Assembly: GCF_900454535.1 (NCBI RefSeq)
Contig: NZ_UGSP01000001.1
Span: 1,671,501 to 1,735,500 of the forward strand
DNA: 64,000 bases
Source: Avibacterium avium
Lineage (GTDB): Bacteria; Pseudomonadota; Gammaproteobacteria; Enterobacterales; Pasteurellaceae
Direction of reading: 5' to 3'
The notes beneath the pieces were generated by a model. It was not told the DNA's origin. It saw only the letters and a program-made list of their open reading frames with translations, and did not search any database. Of the stretch, positions 29,630 through 39,203 are shown in pieces. The first letter of the stretch is position 1. Each line of letters starts with the position of its first letter. A program made the translations under genes and the position numbers.

Positions 29630-30463
29630 TTATTTCACTGAGCCTTCAGAAAGCCCACCTGCAATTTTGTTTTGGATAAAAGTGAAGAACAGTACGGACG
29701 GCAACACAACCAAGACGGAAGCAGCCATCATATCTCCCCAATCTAAAATCTCTGCACCATTTAATGAACGCAACGCCACAGCCACTGTCATTTTGCTTGT
29801 GTCATTCACCAAAATCAGTGCATATAAGAACTCATTCCACGCATTAATAAAGGTATAAATTGCCGTTGCCACAATGCCGGGCGCTACTAGTGGCAGAACG
29901 ATTTTAAAGAACACCGTAAATTTATTTGCCCCATCGATCCGCGCGGCTTCTTCAATTTCGATAGGCACCGTGCGGAAAAAGCCAACCAATAACCAAACGG
30001 CATAAGGCACACTAAATGAGAGATACACCACGATAAGCCCCGTCATTGTATTGGTTAGCCCCACTTTCGCCATGGCGATGGAATAAGGAATGGCTAAGAG
30101 AATTGGGGGGAAAATATAGGTGGTAACCAATAATTTCGACATTATTGCTCCCAATTTCGGGAAAAATCGAACAATACCATAAGCCGCCATTGCGGAAATA
30201 ACGATAGCGATGGCCGTGGTAATCAGGGCGATAAATAAGCTATTTTTGATATTCACGATAAAATGGAGATCATTGATAACGTGTTCAAAGTAGTCCAAAG
30301 TAAATACCTTTGGCCAAAAACGGGTGGGTTCACTGGTTAATTCCCCTTTACCTTTAATAGAAGAAAGGATAATCCATACCAAAGGGAATACAGCAACCAC
30401 TGTCGCAATTAATAGAAATAGATGTGCAACAATATCACCTAAAATCGATTTTTTCGTTTTCAT
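29630..30463 (-). CDS. carbohydrate ABC permease, MalG/UgpE type
   Basis: A 277-residue inner-membrane permease of the CUT1 family with about six helices. The EAA coupling loop reads EEAARIDGANKFTVFFKIVLPLVAPG (about residue 178-203). It ends with the conserved GGLSEGSVK tail. It follows the other permease with one base between stop and start, and is read from the same minus-strand operon. Confidence 0.9.
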   Translation of the reverse strand: MKTKKSILGDIVAHLFLLIATVVAVFPLVWIILSSIKGKGELTSEPTRFWPKVFTLDYFEHVINDLHFIVNIKNSLFIALITTAIAIVISAMAAYGIVRFFPKLGAIMSKLLVTTYIFPPILLAIPYSIAMAKVGLTNTMTGLIVVYLSFSVPYAVWLLVGFFRTVPIEIEEAARIDGANKFTVFFKIVLPLVAPGIVATAIYTFINAWNEFLYALILVNDTSKMTVAVALRSLNGAEILDWGDMMAASVLVVLPSVLFFTFIQNKIAGGLSEGSVK

Positions 30464-30464
30464 T

Positions 30465-31343
30465 TTATTCCCCCTCTTTTTCCCAACGGCTAATCACTTT
30501 GAAATAGATAAAGCAAACAAGTAATAGGAAGATAAATAGCAGCACTGTTACCGCTGAAGAACGACCGAGCATTTTGGTTCCCCAGCCCATATTGTAGGCA
30601 AAGATAGGTAAAGTCATTGTTGAGTTTGCTGGGCCGCCCCCTGTGATGAGATAAATAATATCGAAATTGTTAAATACCCAAACCGTGCGTAAAACCACTA
30701 ACAGTCCAATGACAACGCGAATATGCGGTAAGGTAATATGGCGAAACACTTGCCACGCATTTGCCCCATCAATTTTGGCTGCTTCATATTGTTCTTGTGG
30801 CACAGTTTGTAAGGCAGAAAGCACATTAACCATAATTAATGGCGCACCGAACCAAACATTAATAAACACAAGGCTTATAAACGCCCAAGTCCTATCAGAA
30901 AGGAAGTGCGGGGCAATCTCCATTAAGCCGAGTTTCACAATCATATTTGGCAAATAGCCATATACACCGTTTAAAATCCATTGCCACGAAAAAGCAATCA
31001 CAATGGTTGGAAATGCCCACGGAATAATTAATAAGATTTTGTATAACCATTGCAAATGACGAATACGATGTAATGCCATTGCAAGGGCAAATCCCACTAA
31101 GACTTGTCCAACCAATGAACAAATTGTCCATAATATCGAATGAGAAAATGCCAACCAAAAACTCGGATCGTTAATGACCGCCACATAATTATCAAACCCG
31201 ACAAATTTCCAGTTAGGCATAATCAAATTCTTATTGGTAAAGCTGTAAAAAATGCTTGATAAGAATGGATAGATGAATAATACCGATACCACTATCATCG
31301 CAGGCAGGACAAAAATCCACCTTGTATAGTTTTTTTGATACAT
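30465..31343 (-). CDS. carbohydrate ABC permease, MalF/UgpA type
   Basis: A 292-residue CUT1-family permease with six predicted helices. The EAA loop is EQYEAAKIDGANAWQVFRHITLPHI. Short-form length (no large MalF periplasmic domain) resembles UgpA or LacF. With the next gene it forms the transmembrane channel. It lies between the binding-protein gene and the MalG-like gene. Confidence 0.9.
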   Translation of the reverse strand: MYQKNYTRWIFVLPAMIVVSVLFIYPFLSSIFYSFTNKNLIMPNWKFVGFDNYVAVINDPSFWLAFSHSILWTICSLVGQVLVGFALAMALHRIRHLQWLYKILLIIPWAFPTIVIAFSWQWILNGVYGYLPNMIVKLGLMEIAPHFLSDRTWAFISLVFINVWFGAPLIMVNVLSALQTVPQEQYEAAKIDGANAWQVFRHITLPHIRVVIGLLVVLRTVWVFNNFDIIYLITGGGPANSTMTLPIFAYNMGWGTKMLGRSSAVTVLLFIFLLLVCFIYFKVISRWEKEGE

Positions 31344-31416
31344 AAAGCCCCCTTCCCCATTATTGAGAATCTGTATCTACTTTGAGGATAATGGGCGGTG
31401 ATGACCGCCCTAGAAT

Positions 31417-32766
31417 TTATTGAGCAACCGTTTCAAATAAAGTATTTAGCTGATCTTCGGCTTTTTTAGCGGCTACCATCGGATCTGTGCCGTTCACCAC
31501 AATATCTTGGAACATTGCTTCAATAATGTGCTGATTGGTTAATAAACCACCTTGTACGGTTGGCCCATATTCATACCCTATAGCGGTGCCGGTTTGTACT
31601 GCATCGGAAATCACTTTTTCTGCGTGAGCAAATTTCTTCACCATTGGGTTATCTCTATAAGCCGGCTCATTCGCAATATCTTTAAGAGCCGGTAACATTC
31701 CTACTGGCACTGAAGCAAGGAATTTAATATAACGATCTTTATCATAAAGTGTTTTAATAAAGGCTTTACTAATTTCAGGATGCTTGGAGTGTTTCCAAAC
31801 CACTAAAGGAATATTCGCTGTTTCCAAACCATAATCGGGATCATTCACCTTCATTTTTGGCACGGGGTAAGCATCAACAAAATCTAATAATTGTGGTGTA
31901 TTCGCTTGAACACCGCCAATCTGGAAACCGGAATTAAAGTCAAACGCAGTTTTTCCTTGATAATACAAAGTTGCTTGTTGCAACACATTGTAGTTAATTG
32001 CATCTTTCGGTGAAGTTTCTTTATACATTTTCACCCAATATTTTATGCCATCTTGTGGAATTTCACTGGTAAGATCCACTTTGAGATCTTTAGTAAGCAA
32101 ACTACTGCCACGGCTTTTTACGTATAAATTCAAAAAACGCGTTGCAATAAAATCATTGGTACCCATTGGTACAGATAGACCATATACCCCCTCTTTTGTT
32201 AATGCCTTAGCTGCTTGATACAATTCATCCCACGTTTTGGGCACAGGTAATCCGTTTTTCTCTAATAGATCTTTCCTAATCCACATCACTTGTGCATGAG
32301 AATATAAAGGAAGCGAGTAATTATACTTTCCAACAGTCCCTTCATTAATCGCGGCAGTTGAGAATCGCGCTCTGCCCAACTCATCAATCAAATCGTTAAT
32401 TGGGGCTAATGCCTCCACATTGATCATCTCAACCACTTGATTCGGTAATGCGGTGCTCAAATCCGGCACATTGCCTGAAGCCAATCCGGTTGTCCACTTG
32501 GTATAAAAGTCATTCCACGAAAAGGTTTCAATTTTGATCCGCACTTTAGGATTTTTTTGCATAAAGTCATTCGCGGCCGCTTGAATCACTTCTAATCTTG
32601 GTCCTTGAGTAAAGGAGTGCCACATCGTAATATCACCAGCGAATTCTGATGATTCTGTACTCACGTTTGTATTGGCTATTTGTGATTTCTCATCTTTACA
32701 GCCATTAAGCACTAATGTGGCAAACACCACAGATGCTGCAACGGTTAATAATTTTTTCAGTTTCAT
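31417..32766 (-). CDS. extracellular carbohydrate-binding lipoprotein
   Basis: A 449-residue solute-binding protein of family 1 (MalE/UgpB-like). The signal peptide ends in LVLNGC, a lipobox with Cys at about residue 23, so it should be lipid-anchored, unusual for a Gram-negative CUT1 binding protein. ITMWHSFTQGPRLEVIQAAANDF and NVPDLSTALPNQV are family-like N-lobe segments. Adjacent permease and ATPase genes complete the importer. The ligand is unknown. Confidence 0.88.
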   Translation of the reverse strand: MKLKKLLTVAASVVFATLVLNGCKDEKSQIANTNVSTESSEFAGDITMWHSFTQGPRLEVIQAAANDFMQKNPKVRIKIETFSWNDFYTKWTTGLASGNVPDLSTALPNQVVEMINVEALAPINDLIDELGRARFSTAAINEGTVGKYNYSLPLYSHAQVMWIRKDLLEKNGLPVPKTWDELYQAAKALTKEGVYGLSVPMGTNDFIATRFLNLYVKSRGSSLLTKDLKVDLTSEIPQDGIKYWVKMYKETSPKDAINYNVLQQATLYYQGKTAFDFNSGFQIGGVQANTPQLLDFVDAYPVPKMKVNDPDYGLETANIPLVVWKHSKHPEISKAFIKTLYDKDRYIKFLASVPVGMLPALKDIANEPAYRDNPMVKKFAHAEKVISDAVQTGTAIGYEYGPTVQGGLLTNQHIIEAMFQDIVVNGTDPMVAAKKAEDQLNTLFETVAQ

Positions 32767-32798
32767 AATTTCACCTCATTTTCAAAAGTAATGAGCAG

Positions 32799-33899
32799 TT
32801 ACAACAAAGATTGCTCTGTGGTTGGATCAAAGAAATGCGCTCGCCTCATATCAAACGCAAGTGTGATTTGCTGTTCCATTTCAATTTTTTGCCGTGAATG
32901 CACAATGGCTTTAATTGGCTGCCCGCCTAATTGGGTATGCACGATATATTCAGCCCCCAACAATTCCGCCACATAAACAGGCGCAGTCACCCGTGCATTT
33001 TGGTATGATCCCAATACTAATGGCTCATTGGTAATATTTTCAGGACGAATACCTAAAATCACTTCCTGATGCGCTTTACCTAGATAAACTAAATGCTGCC
33101 AAATTTCCTCAGGTATCGCTAAGCGATACTGATCTGAGGTTAAAAATGCCTGATTCTCCAATCGCCCTCTTAAAAAGTTCATTGTCGGCGCACCGATAAA
33201 TCCGGCAACAAACAAATTTTCCGGTTTATCATAAATCGCTTTGGGTGTACCAATTTGTTGCACCACGCCAGCATTCATTACCACAATGCGATCAGCCATT
33301 GTCATTGCTTCCGTTTGATCGTGAGTCACATAAATCGTGGTCGCATTCAGTTTTTTATGGATACGAATAATTTCTGCGCGCATATTACTGCGCAACTTAG
33401 CATCTAAATTTGAAAGGGGTTCGTCCATTAAAAAAACCTTCGGCGAGCGCACGATTGTTCTGCCCAAAGCAACACGTTGCCGCTGCCCGCCGGATAAGGC
33501 TTTTGGTTTACGAGCAAGTAATTCCTCTAAGCCTAAAATGGTTGCCGCCTCACGCACTTTTCGATCAATTTCCGCCTTATCAACGTTGCGCAATTTCAAC
33601 GCAAATGCCATATTTTCGTAAACCGTCATATGCGGATAAAGTGCATAAGATTGAAATACCATTGCGATGTCGCGATCTTTCGGCTCAACATCATTCACAC
33701 GACGATCGTCAATAAAGAAATCCCCTTCGGAAATATCTTCCAATCCCGCTATCATTCGCAATGTGGTAGATTTACCACAACCTGAAGGCCCAACTAATGC
33801 AATGAACTCTTTATCCGCCACTTCCAGATTAAAATCTTTCACCGCTTCAAAGCCATTGCGATAACGTTTATAAATATGTGATAAAGAAAGTGTTGCCAT
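32799..33899 (-). CDS. carbohydrate ABC ATPase, MalK/MsmK/UgpC type
   Basis: A 366-residue ATPase with the ABC domain (Walker A GPSGCGKST at about residues 37-45, signature ALSGGQRQRVALGRT, Walker B VFLMDEPLSNLDAKLR). A C-terminal MalK-like TOBE regulatory domain follows (GIRPENI). First gene of the minus-strand operon, preceded by AGGATAGG. It lies 80 bp from a 41-bp palindrome that separates it from the divergent regulator gene. MalK-type ATPases can serve several importers. Confidence 0.93.
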   Translation of the reverse strand: MATLSLSHIYKRYRNGFEAVKDFNLEVADKEFIALVGPSGCGKSTTLRMIAGLEDISEGDFFIDDRRVNDVEPKDRDIAMVFQSYALYPHMTVYENMAFALKLRNVDKAEIDRKVREAATILGLEELLARKPKALSGGQRQRVALGRTIVRSPKVFLMDEPLSNLDAKLRSNMRAEIIRIHKKLNATTIYVTHDQTEAMTMADRIVVMNAGVVQQIGTPKAIYDKPENLFVAGFIGAPTMNFLRGRLENQAFLTSDQYRLAIPEEIWQHLVYLGKAHQEVILGIRPENITNEPLVLGSYQNARVTAPVYVAELLGAEYIVHTQLGGQPIKAIVHSRQKIEMEQQITLAFDMRRAHFFDPTTEQSLL

Positions 33900-33979
33900 A
33901 ACCTATCCTTTTTCGTTTTCAACTTAATATTTAACTGACAAAAAGTTAAAAATAAGCTATTATTTAAACAATATAGAGA

Positions 33980-34020
33980 TAAGACATCATATCTCTAAAA
34001 TTTAGAGATATGATGTCTTA
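33980..34020. promoter_or_regulatory. 41-bp perfect palindrome, candidate operator
   Basis: The arm 33980-33999 (TAAGACATCATATCTCTAAA) is the exact reverse complement of 34001-34020, with one base between. A further AGAGAT at 33975-33980 pairs with ATCTCT at 33991-33996. Each arm contains TATGAT, a possible -10, in opposite orientations. It sits between the transporter operon and its divergent GntR-type regulator, so it is probably the operator and overlaps both promoters. Confidence 0.8.
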
Positions 34021-34036
34021 AATTGTGTAAAAATTC

Positions 34037-34052
34037 TGCGATAAAGATCACA
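34037..34052. promoter_or_regulatory. candidate CRP-cAMP site
   Basis: TGCGATAAAGATCACA matches TGTGA-N6-TCACA with one mismatch and exact spacing. It is next to the palindrome and just ahead of the regulator start; catabolite control of the sugar cluster is inferred. Confidence 0.55.
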
Positions 34053-34055
34053 AAA

Positions 34056-34772
34056 ATGAAAAAATCAGAAAAAAAAGCAAAAAATCTTGCTTTACAAGAA
34101 GAAATTAAACAGTTCATCTTACAAAAACGAATGCGGGCGGGTGATTTAATGCCAACTGAAAATGAACTGATGGAATATTTGAACGTAAGCCGTTCTAGTC
34201 TTCGAGAGGCAATTAAATCCTTAGAGGCCTTACATATTTTAGATATTCGGCACGGTGTAGGCACTTTTATCAGTAAATCCTCACTCATCCCAATGATTCA
34301 AAGTCTTGCCTTCCATACAGAGTTACAGTTGCAAGATAATGTGAAGTACTTATTAGACATTTTAGATATTCGCGAAATTTTACAATATGGCTTTGCCCCC
34401 CTTGCGCTCGCCAATATTCGAGATGAAGAAGTCGAAATGCTGCAAAAACTCAGTGTAGAATTACAACATCTTGCACGAAAAAACAAATTTTCGGTTGAAT
34501 TAGAATATCAAATTCATCTACAAACCTATCAAGCCATTCAAAATCCTTTGCTTTCTCAATATCTTGATGCGTTTTGGCAAATTTTTCAGCAGCAAGAAAA
34601 GAATTTTCCCATTGCTACCACCACGCCCACAGAGATTGCATTACAGTATCGAGAATGGGTTGATGCCGTAGAAGCTCGCGATGTAAATCGTTTCCAACAC
34701 GCTGTACTACTTTATTTCCGCACACTACGCCAACGCTTACAACAAAAGGAAAAAGAAAATGAACACCATTAA
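34056..34772 (+). CDS. GntR-family transcriptional regulator, FadR-type
   Basis: A 238-residue regulator. The N-terminal winged helix (residues about 15-75) shows MPTENELMEYLNVSRSSLREAIKSLEALHILDIRHGVGTFI, and the C-terminal all-helical FCD effector domain begins near residue 95 (LLDILDIREILQYGFAPLA). I choose ATG 34056 rather than the TTG at 34023. It is divergent to the sugar importer and probably binds the adjacent palindrome, releasing it on binding a sugar-acid-like ligand. Its end overlaps the next gene by 14 bp. Confidence 0.87.
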   Translation: MKKSEKKAKNLALQEEIKQFILQKRMRAGDLMPTENELMEYLNVSRSSLREAIKSLEALHILDIRHGVGTFISKSSLIPMIQSLAFHTELQLQDNVKYLLDILDIREILQYGFAPLALANIRDEEVEMLQKLSVELQHLARKNKFSVELEYQIHLQTYQAIQNPLLSQYLDAFWQIFQQQEKNFPIATTTPTEIALQYREWVDAVEARDVNRFQHAVLLYFRTLRQRLQQKEKENEHH

Positions 34773-35835
34773 TGTTGCCCTTGTTGGTTGTGGCTTCTTT
34801 GGTCAACAACTAGCCCCGGCTTTTAATAAATTCCCCGCAAAATTAGTCGGCGTAACCGATTTGCAGATAAATCTGGCACAGGACATCGCCGAACAACATA
34901 AAACACTAGCCTACGCGGATTTAAATACACTACTTACTCAACAAAAAGTCGATCTCGTACTCATCGCCACCTATAATGATAGTCATCGCCAACTTGCTGA
35001 AATCGCTATACGAAAAGGTTGTGCTGTCTTTATTGAAACGCCTTTCACCATTAATGCTCAAGATGCCCATCAGCTAGTCCAGTTAGCAAAAGAAAATAAC
35101 GTTCCGCTTTTTGTTGGACACTGCTTGCGTGTCTTACCTGGTTTACAACAAGCCAAACAATTATTAGCGCAACACGCATTAGGGAAATTAACGGTCGTAC
35201 GAGCAAACCGTCAGCGCTGGATTAACCCCATTTTTGAAAAAGACTGGTGGAAAAATAATATCCAACTCACTGGCGGAAAACTCTTTCACGAAATTCACGA
35301 ACTGGATCTACTTACTTGGTTAGTTGGTGAGGTTGAATCCGTATTTGCCCAATCCACAAATCGGGCTCATCTAGAAACGCCAGATCATCACGACATCATT
35401 CAATTATTACTCCAATTTAAAAATGGCGTTTTCGGCTCTTTAGAAATGGGCACAGCATATCGCTTGCCTAAATGGGATATTGCGATTCACGGCGAATTAG
35501 GATCAATGATGATTAATTTCTTCACTTCTACTGTGACCCTAACTTTTGCCAATGGCAAACGTGATCATTTCAATATGTACAATGAATTCGAGGCGGATCT
35601 ATCTTTACGCGAAAGCAGCAAAGGCATCCAAAAATATGGACAACCTAATGAACACTGCCCTTATTGGATGACAAGAGCCATTGAGCTAGAGGCTGAAAGT
35701 GTATTTCATCAACTCTTAAATCGACAACCAAGTGTTTTAGCTGAGCTTCCAGCCGATGCCATTTATATTGCCAGTGCTGCAAACCAATCTATGCAGAATA
35801 AATTCTTAGCTCAGGTAAAATATTTTGATAAATAG
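34759..35835 (+). CDS. Gfo/Idh/MocA-family oxidoreductase (paralogue 2, EKP lysine replaced)
   Basis: A 358-residue relative of the dehydrogenase at 28501-29601. The Rossmann motif GCGFFGQQLAPA and GGKLFHEIHELD with the His/Asp pair are kept, but the family EKP motif reads ETP (VFIETPFTI, about residue 94), so the usual catalytic lysine is missing. It overlaps the end of the regulator gene by 14 bp, with AAAGGA upstream, so both are cotranscribed. It may catalyse a different step or act as a non-catalytic partner; this is inference. Confidence 0.83.
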   Translation: MNTINVALVGCGFFGQQLAPAFNKFPAKLVGVTDLQINLAQDIAEQHKTLAYADLNTLLTQQKVDLVLIATYNDSHRQLAEIAIRKGCAVFIETPFTINAQDAHQLVQLAKENNVPLFVGHCLRVLPGLQQAKQLLAQHALGKLTVVRANRQRWINPIFEKDWWKNNIQLTGGKLFHEIHELDLLTWLVGEVESVFAQSTNRAHLETPDHHDIIQLLLQFKNGVFGSLEMGTAYRLPKWDIAIHGELGSMMINFFTSTVTLTFANGKRDHFNMYNEFEADLSLRESSKGIQKYGQPNEHCPYWMTRAIELEAESVFHQLLNRQPSVLAELPADAIYIASAANQSMQNKFLAQVKYFDK

Positions 35836-35847
35836 ACAATATTTTTA

Positions 35848-36503
35848 GGGGTTGCCCTAGATAACGACTGAAAACTTCATTTAGGTTAATATACCCTTAT
35901 GAGAAAAAGTCGTCTAGATCAGCATAAATAAATTTCTCGAACTTATTTGTTGCGGATATTACAGCAAGGACAATGGTAAAGTTAGTCAATGTAAACAAAA
36001 CGATACCTGCTGCATGCTATTTTCATCGTGTACACCTGATAATTTATCAAAAGCTTTCACTTATAGATGTTTGAGGGCGAAATTGAAGCGGATGAAAGCT
36101 ACTTCATAGGTACTTTTGATCGTGGTGAGAGATATTCGGAGACTTCTAAAGCGTAATGGCAAGCTTTATACTGTTTTGTTTTCTAATACTTGAGCAGTTA
36201 CCTTGCTACCTATTATTTGGGAATAAGTAAAACCTGATAGTATTATTTACACCGATACTTATCATAGTTATTATGTACTTTGTATAAATGAATTTAATCA
36301 TTTTCACATCAATCACAGCACATATTTGAGAATTTTTGACGCCAATCAAAACGTTATTTACACAAATTTAATGGGGTATTCCAAAAGCCTAATTTAAGCT
36401 TTATTCAAAAGAATGCGAATAGAGTTTTACTTACCGTGATATAAAGATTCAAATTTCCTATTTAAAAAATTGGTTAAAAAGTCTAGTTATCTAGGACTAT
36501 TCC
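35848..36503 (+). pseudogene. decayed IS1016-like (IS1595 family) element
   Basis: Imperfect terminal inverted repeats are visible: GGGGTTGCCCTAGATAAC at 35848-35865, and at 36486-36503 a sequence whose complement is GGAATAGTCCTAGATAAC. Between them, scraps of a transposase resemble the intact copy at 52594-53247 (for example the GEIEADESYF-like stretch near 36075-36110), but stop codons and frameshifts break every frame. No function remains. It sits between paralogue 2 and the duplicated siderophore-gene end. Confidence 0.8.
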
Positions 36504-36537
36504 AAATTTTATAACTATACTAGATAATGATTAAACA

Positions 36538-36648
36538 AAAAATAACCACATTGTTTACTTAAACGCCGCAAATTGGTATTTAACTTTCGGTGGCTTGGAA
36601 AGTATGGGCATTATGATTGATGAAGTAAAAAGTGCGGTGGAAAAATAG
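36538..36648 (+). pseudogene. duplicated 3' end of the siderophore-binding protein gene
   Basis: This stretch matches 28322-28432 (offset 8216 bp) and encodes the same last residues, from NNHIVYLNAANWYL to VKSAVEK. By eye, homology continues to about 36662, with about 10 mismatches in 125 bp; the seven before the stop are synonymous and the stop is TAG instead of TAA. It contains a USS at 36629-36638. It has no 5' part and no start codon, so it is a scar of an insertion or recombination event. Confidence 0.9.
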
Positions 36649-36677
36649 GGGATTTTTTCCTACGCAATAAATTGAAT

Positions 36678-36707
36678 AAAGCATTTAGGCGATTACCTAA
36701 ATGCTTT
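36678..36707. terminator. terminator next to ilvH
   Basis: AAAGCATTTAGG (36678-36689) pairs with CCTAAATGCTTT (36696-36707), flanked by A and T runs; it can act in both directions. Confidence 0.85.
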
Positions 36708-36725
36708 TTATTATTAAACAATAAG

Positions 36726-37217
36726 TTACAAACAATTTTTCTCGCCACGTGAAAGGCTGATTAAGCCTGAACGAACAATTTCAATCAGCGAACTTTCTTC
36801 TTTTAATGCTTTCACAAAAGCATCAAGTTTGTCTTTCGTTCCCACTAATTGAATGGTGTAGGATTTGGTGGTAACGTCCACGATTTGTCCGCGGAAGATT
36901 TCCGCCAAGCGTTTTAACTCATCACGGGAACTGCCTTGCGCACGCACTTTCACCAACATCACTTCACGCTCAACGTGTTCACAATCGCTTAGGCTGATCA
37001 CTTTAAACACATCTACCAATTTATGCAGTTGCTTTTCAATTTGCTCTAGCACTTGCTCATCGCCGTAAGCCTCAATGGTCATACGCGAAAGCGTGGGATC
37101 ATCGGTGGGTGCAACAGTTAGGCTTTCAATATTAAAAGCACGCTGAGAAAATAAGCCCACCACGCGGGATAACGCCCCTGATTCATTTTCTAATAACACT
37201 GATAAAATTCTACGCAT
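36726..37217 (-). CDS. ilvH: acetolactate synthase III small subunit
   Basis: A 163-residue regulatory subunit with an N-terminal ACT domain (RRILSVLLENESGALSRVVGLFSQRAFNIESLTVAPTDD), which binds valine for feedback inhibition. A second ferredoxin-like domain follows. The start overlaps the ilvI stop by one base (TAATG type), so the subunits are translationally coupled. With IlvI it makes acetolactate and acetohydroxybutyrate for Val, Leu and Ile. Confidence 0.96.
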   Translation of the reverse strand: MRRILSVLLENESGALSRVVGLFSQRAFNIESLTVAPTDDPTLSRMTIEAYGDEQVLEQIEKQLHKLVDVFKVISLSDCEHVEREVMLVKVRAQGSSRDELKRLAEIFRGQIVDVTTKSYTIQLVGTKDKLDAFVKALKEESSLIEIVRSGLISLSRGEKNCL

Positions 37218-38935
37218 TAGGCTTTCTCCGGTTTGGTTAAAATCATTTCGTTCATTGCACCACCACGCACTTGCATTGGGTAAACGTGTTCCGTTTCATC
37301 AACTTTAATGTCTACAAAAACAAGTTTGTCTTTAATGGCAAAGGCTTGCGCCAATTTTTCTTCCAATTCTTCAGGACGATCAATTTGAATGCCAACGTGT
37401 CCGTAAGATTCCGCCAGCTTGACGAAATCTGGCAATGAGTTCATATAAGATTGCGAATGACGCCCCGAATAAATCAAATCTTGCCATTGTTTTACCATTC
37501 CTAAAAAGCGATTATTTAAGCTAATAATCACCACAGGAATGCCATATTGTTGCGCCGTGGACAGCTCTTGAATATTCATTTGAATACTGCCGTCTCCCGT
37601 TACGCACACCACCGTTGCCTCTGGGTGAGCCAATTTCACACCTAATGCTGCAGGCAATCCAAATCCCATTGTGCCAAGCCCGCCTGAGTTGATCCAATGG
37701 CGTGGCGTATCAAAAGGATAATGCAAGGCGGCGAACATTTGGTGCTGCCCTACATCTGATGCCACATAGGCTTTGCCCTTGGTTAGACGATAAACAGTTT
37801 CAATCACCTGCTGTGGTTTAATCACGCCACTATTGCGATCAAAATCCAAGCATTTCACCGCTTTCCATTCATCAATTTGTTTCCACCAATCGCTCAGATC
37901 CGCTTGAGATTTGGCTAAGTTATCTTCTTCCAATAAAGCTAACATTTCATTTAACACATTTTCTGCACTGCCCACAATCGGAATTGCCGCTGGTACATTT
38001 TTAGAAATGGACGTTGGGTCAATATCAATATGCACCACCTTGGCATTCGGGCAATATTTTTCCAAATTATTGGTAGTGCGATCATCAAAACGCACGCCAA
38101 TGGCAAAGATTAAATCACTGTGGTGCATTGCGTTATTCGCTTCGTATGTGCCGTGCATTCCTAACATTCCTAAGAACTGTTTATCCGTACTTGGAAATGC
38201 ACCTAGTCCCATTAAGGAAGAGGTAACAGGTAGATTTAATTGTTTCGCAAATTGGTGAATTTGTTCACTACAATTTGCCGTGATCGCCCCTCCACCAATG
38301 AAAAGCACGGGCTTTTTCGCCACCAATAAGGCTTTCAAGGCTTTTTTGATCTGCCCTTTATGCCCTTGCACTGTCGGGTTATAAGAACGCAAGCTGATTT
38401 CTTGCGGATAGGTATAAGTATATTTATTAGCCGGGTTTAGCACATCTTTCGGCAAATCAATCACCACCGGCCCCGGACGACCTGTGGAGGCAATATAAAA
38501 CGCCTTTTTGATCACTTCAGGCAAATCTTCTGCCCGTTTAACTAAAAAGCTGTGTTTCACCACTGGGCGAGAGATCCCCACCATATCGCATTCTTGGAAC
38601 GCATCACTGCCGATCAAGCCAGACATTACTTGTCCAGAAATCACCACTAAAGGTACAGAATCCATATACGCAGTGGCAATCCCTGTAATGGCATTGGTTG
38701 CCCCGGGACCTGATGTGACTAACACACAGCCCACTTCCCCTGTGGAACGTGCATAGCCGTCTGCCATATGCACGGCGGCTTGCTCGTGGCGCACCAAAAT
38801 ATGCTCAATGCCGCCTAATGTGTGGATAGCATCATAAATATCCAACACCGAGCCACCGGGGTAGCCAAATACAAATTTTACGCCCTGATCACGCAAGGAT
38901 TGCACAACCATTTCCGCACCTGATAATTTTTTCAT
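37217..38935 (-). CDS. ilvI: acetolactate synthase III large subunit
   Basis: A 572-residue ThDP- and FAD-dependent catalytic subunit. The catalytic Glu lies in [17 protein letters not shown] (about residue 48), and the ThDP-Mg motif reads [29 protein letters not shown]. Length is normal. Just ahead of the start, CGCAAA/TTTGCG (38944-38957) forms a small inverted repeat that abuts the Shine-Dalgarno GAGG, a possible local control. No branched-chain leader peptide was recognised. Confidence 0.96.
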   Translation of the reverse strand: MKKLSGAEMVVQSLRDQGVKFVFGYPGGSVLDIYDAIHTLGGIEHILVRHEQAAVHMADGYARSTGEVGCVLVTSGPGATNAITGIATAYMDSVPLVVISGQVMSGLIGSDAFQECDMVGISRPVVKHSFLVKRAEDLPEVIKKAFYIASTGRPGPVVIDLPKDVLNPANKYTYTYPQEISLRSYNPTVQGHKGQIKKALKALLVAKKPVLFIGGGAITANCSEQIHQFAKQLNLPVTSSLMGLGAFPSTDKQFLGMLGMHGTYEANNAMHHSDLIFAIGVRFDDRTTNNLEKYCPNAKVVHIDIDPTSISKNVPAAIPIVGSAENVLNEMLALLEEDNLAKSQADLSDWWKQIDEWKAVKCLDFDRNSGVIKPQQVIETVYRLTKGKAYVASDVGQHQMFAALHYPFDTPRHWINSGGLGTMGFGLPAALGVKLAHPEATVVCVTGDGSIQMNIQELSTAQQYGIPVVIISLNNRFLGMVKQWQDLIYSGRHSQSYMNSLPDFVKLAESYGHVGIQIDRPEELEEKLAQAFAIKDKLVFVDIKVDETEHVYPMQVRGGAMNEMILTKPEKA

Positions 38936-39125
38936 TGTTACCTCGCAAAAATTTGCGGAATTTGCACCGCACTTTTGTTTTTTAATTAACGATGATTATT
39001 TGTAACGGATTGAGAATGGCTTGTCTAGCAAGATTTGAATGAAAAGAGCGGTGATTTTTCAGAATAAATTTCTAAAAATTCTGAGAATTCGATATTTTAT
39101 AAAATAAAATTCAGCTAAAAATAAA

Positions 39126-39150
39126 AAAATGCGACAATCTGCCGCATTTT
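39126..39150 (-). terminator. terminator after the NhaC-family gene
   Basis: AAAATGCG (39126-39133) pairs with CGCATTTT (39143-39150); on the minus strand a T run follows. The rest of 38936-39203 shows only a USS near ilvI. Confidence 0.7.
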
Positions 39151-39203
39151 ATAAAATAGACGAAATAAAATTTTATTTCCAATTTTGTGATCTAGATCAC
39201 ATT

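Noticed and set aside
34023-34055. TTG start for the GntR-type regulator
   Set aside because: It would extend the protein over the CRP-like site and adds atypical residues; the ATG at 34056 gives a normal N-terminus.
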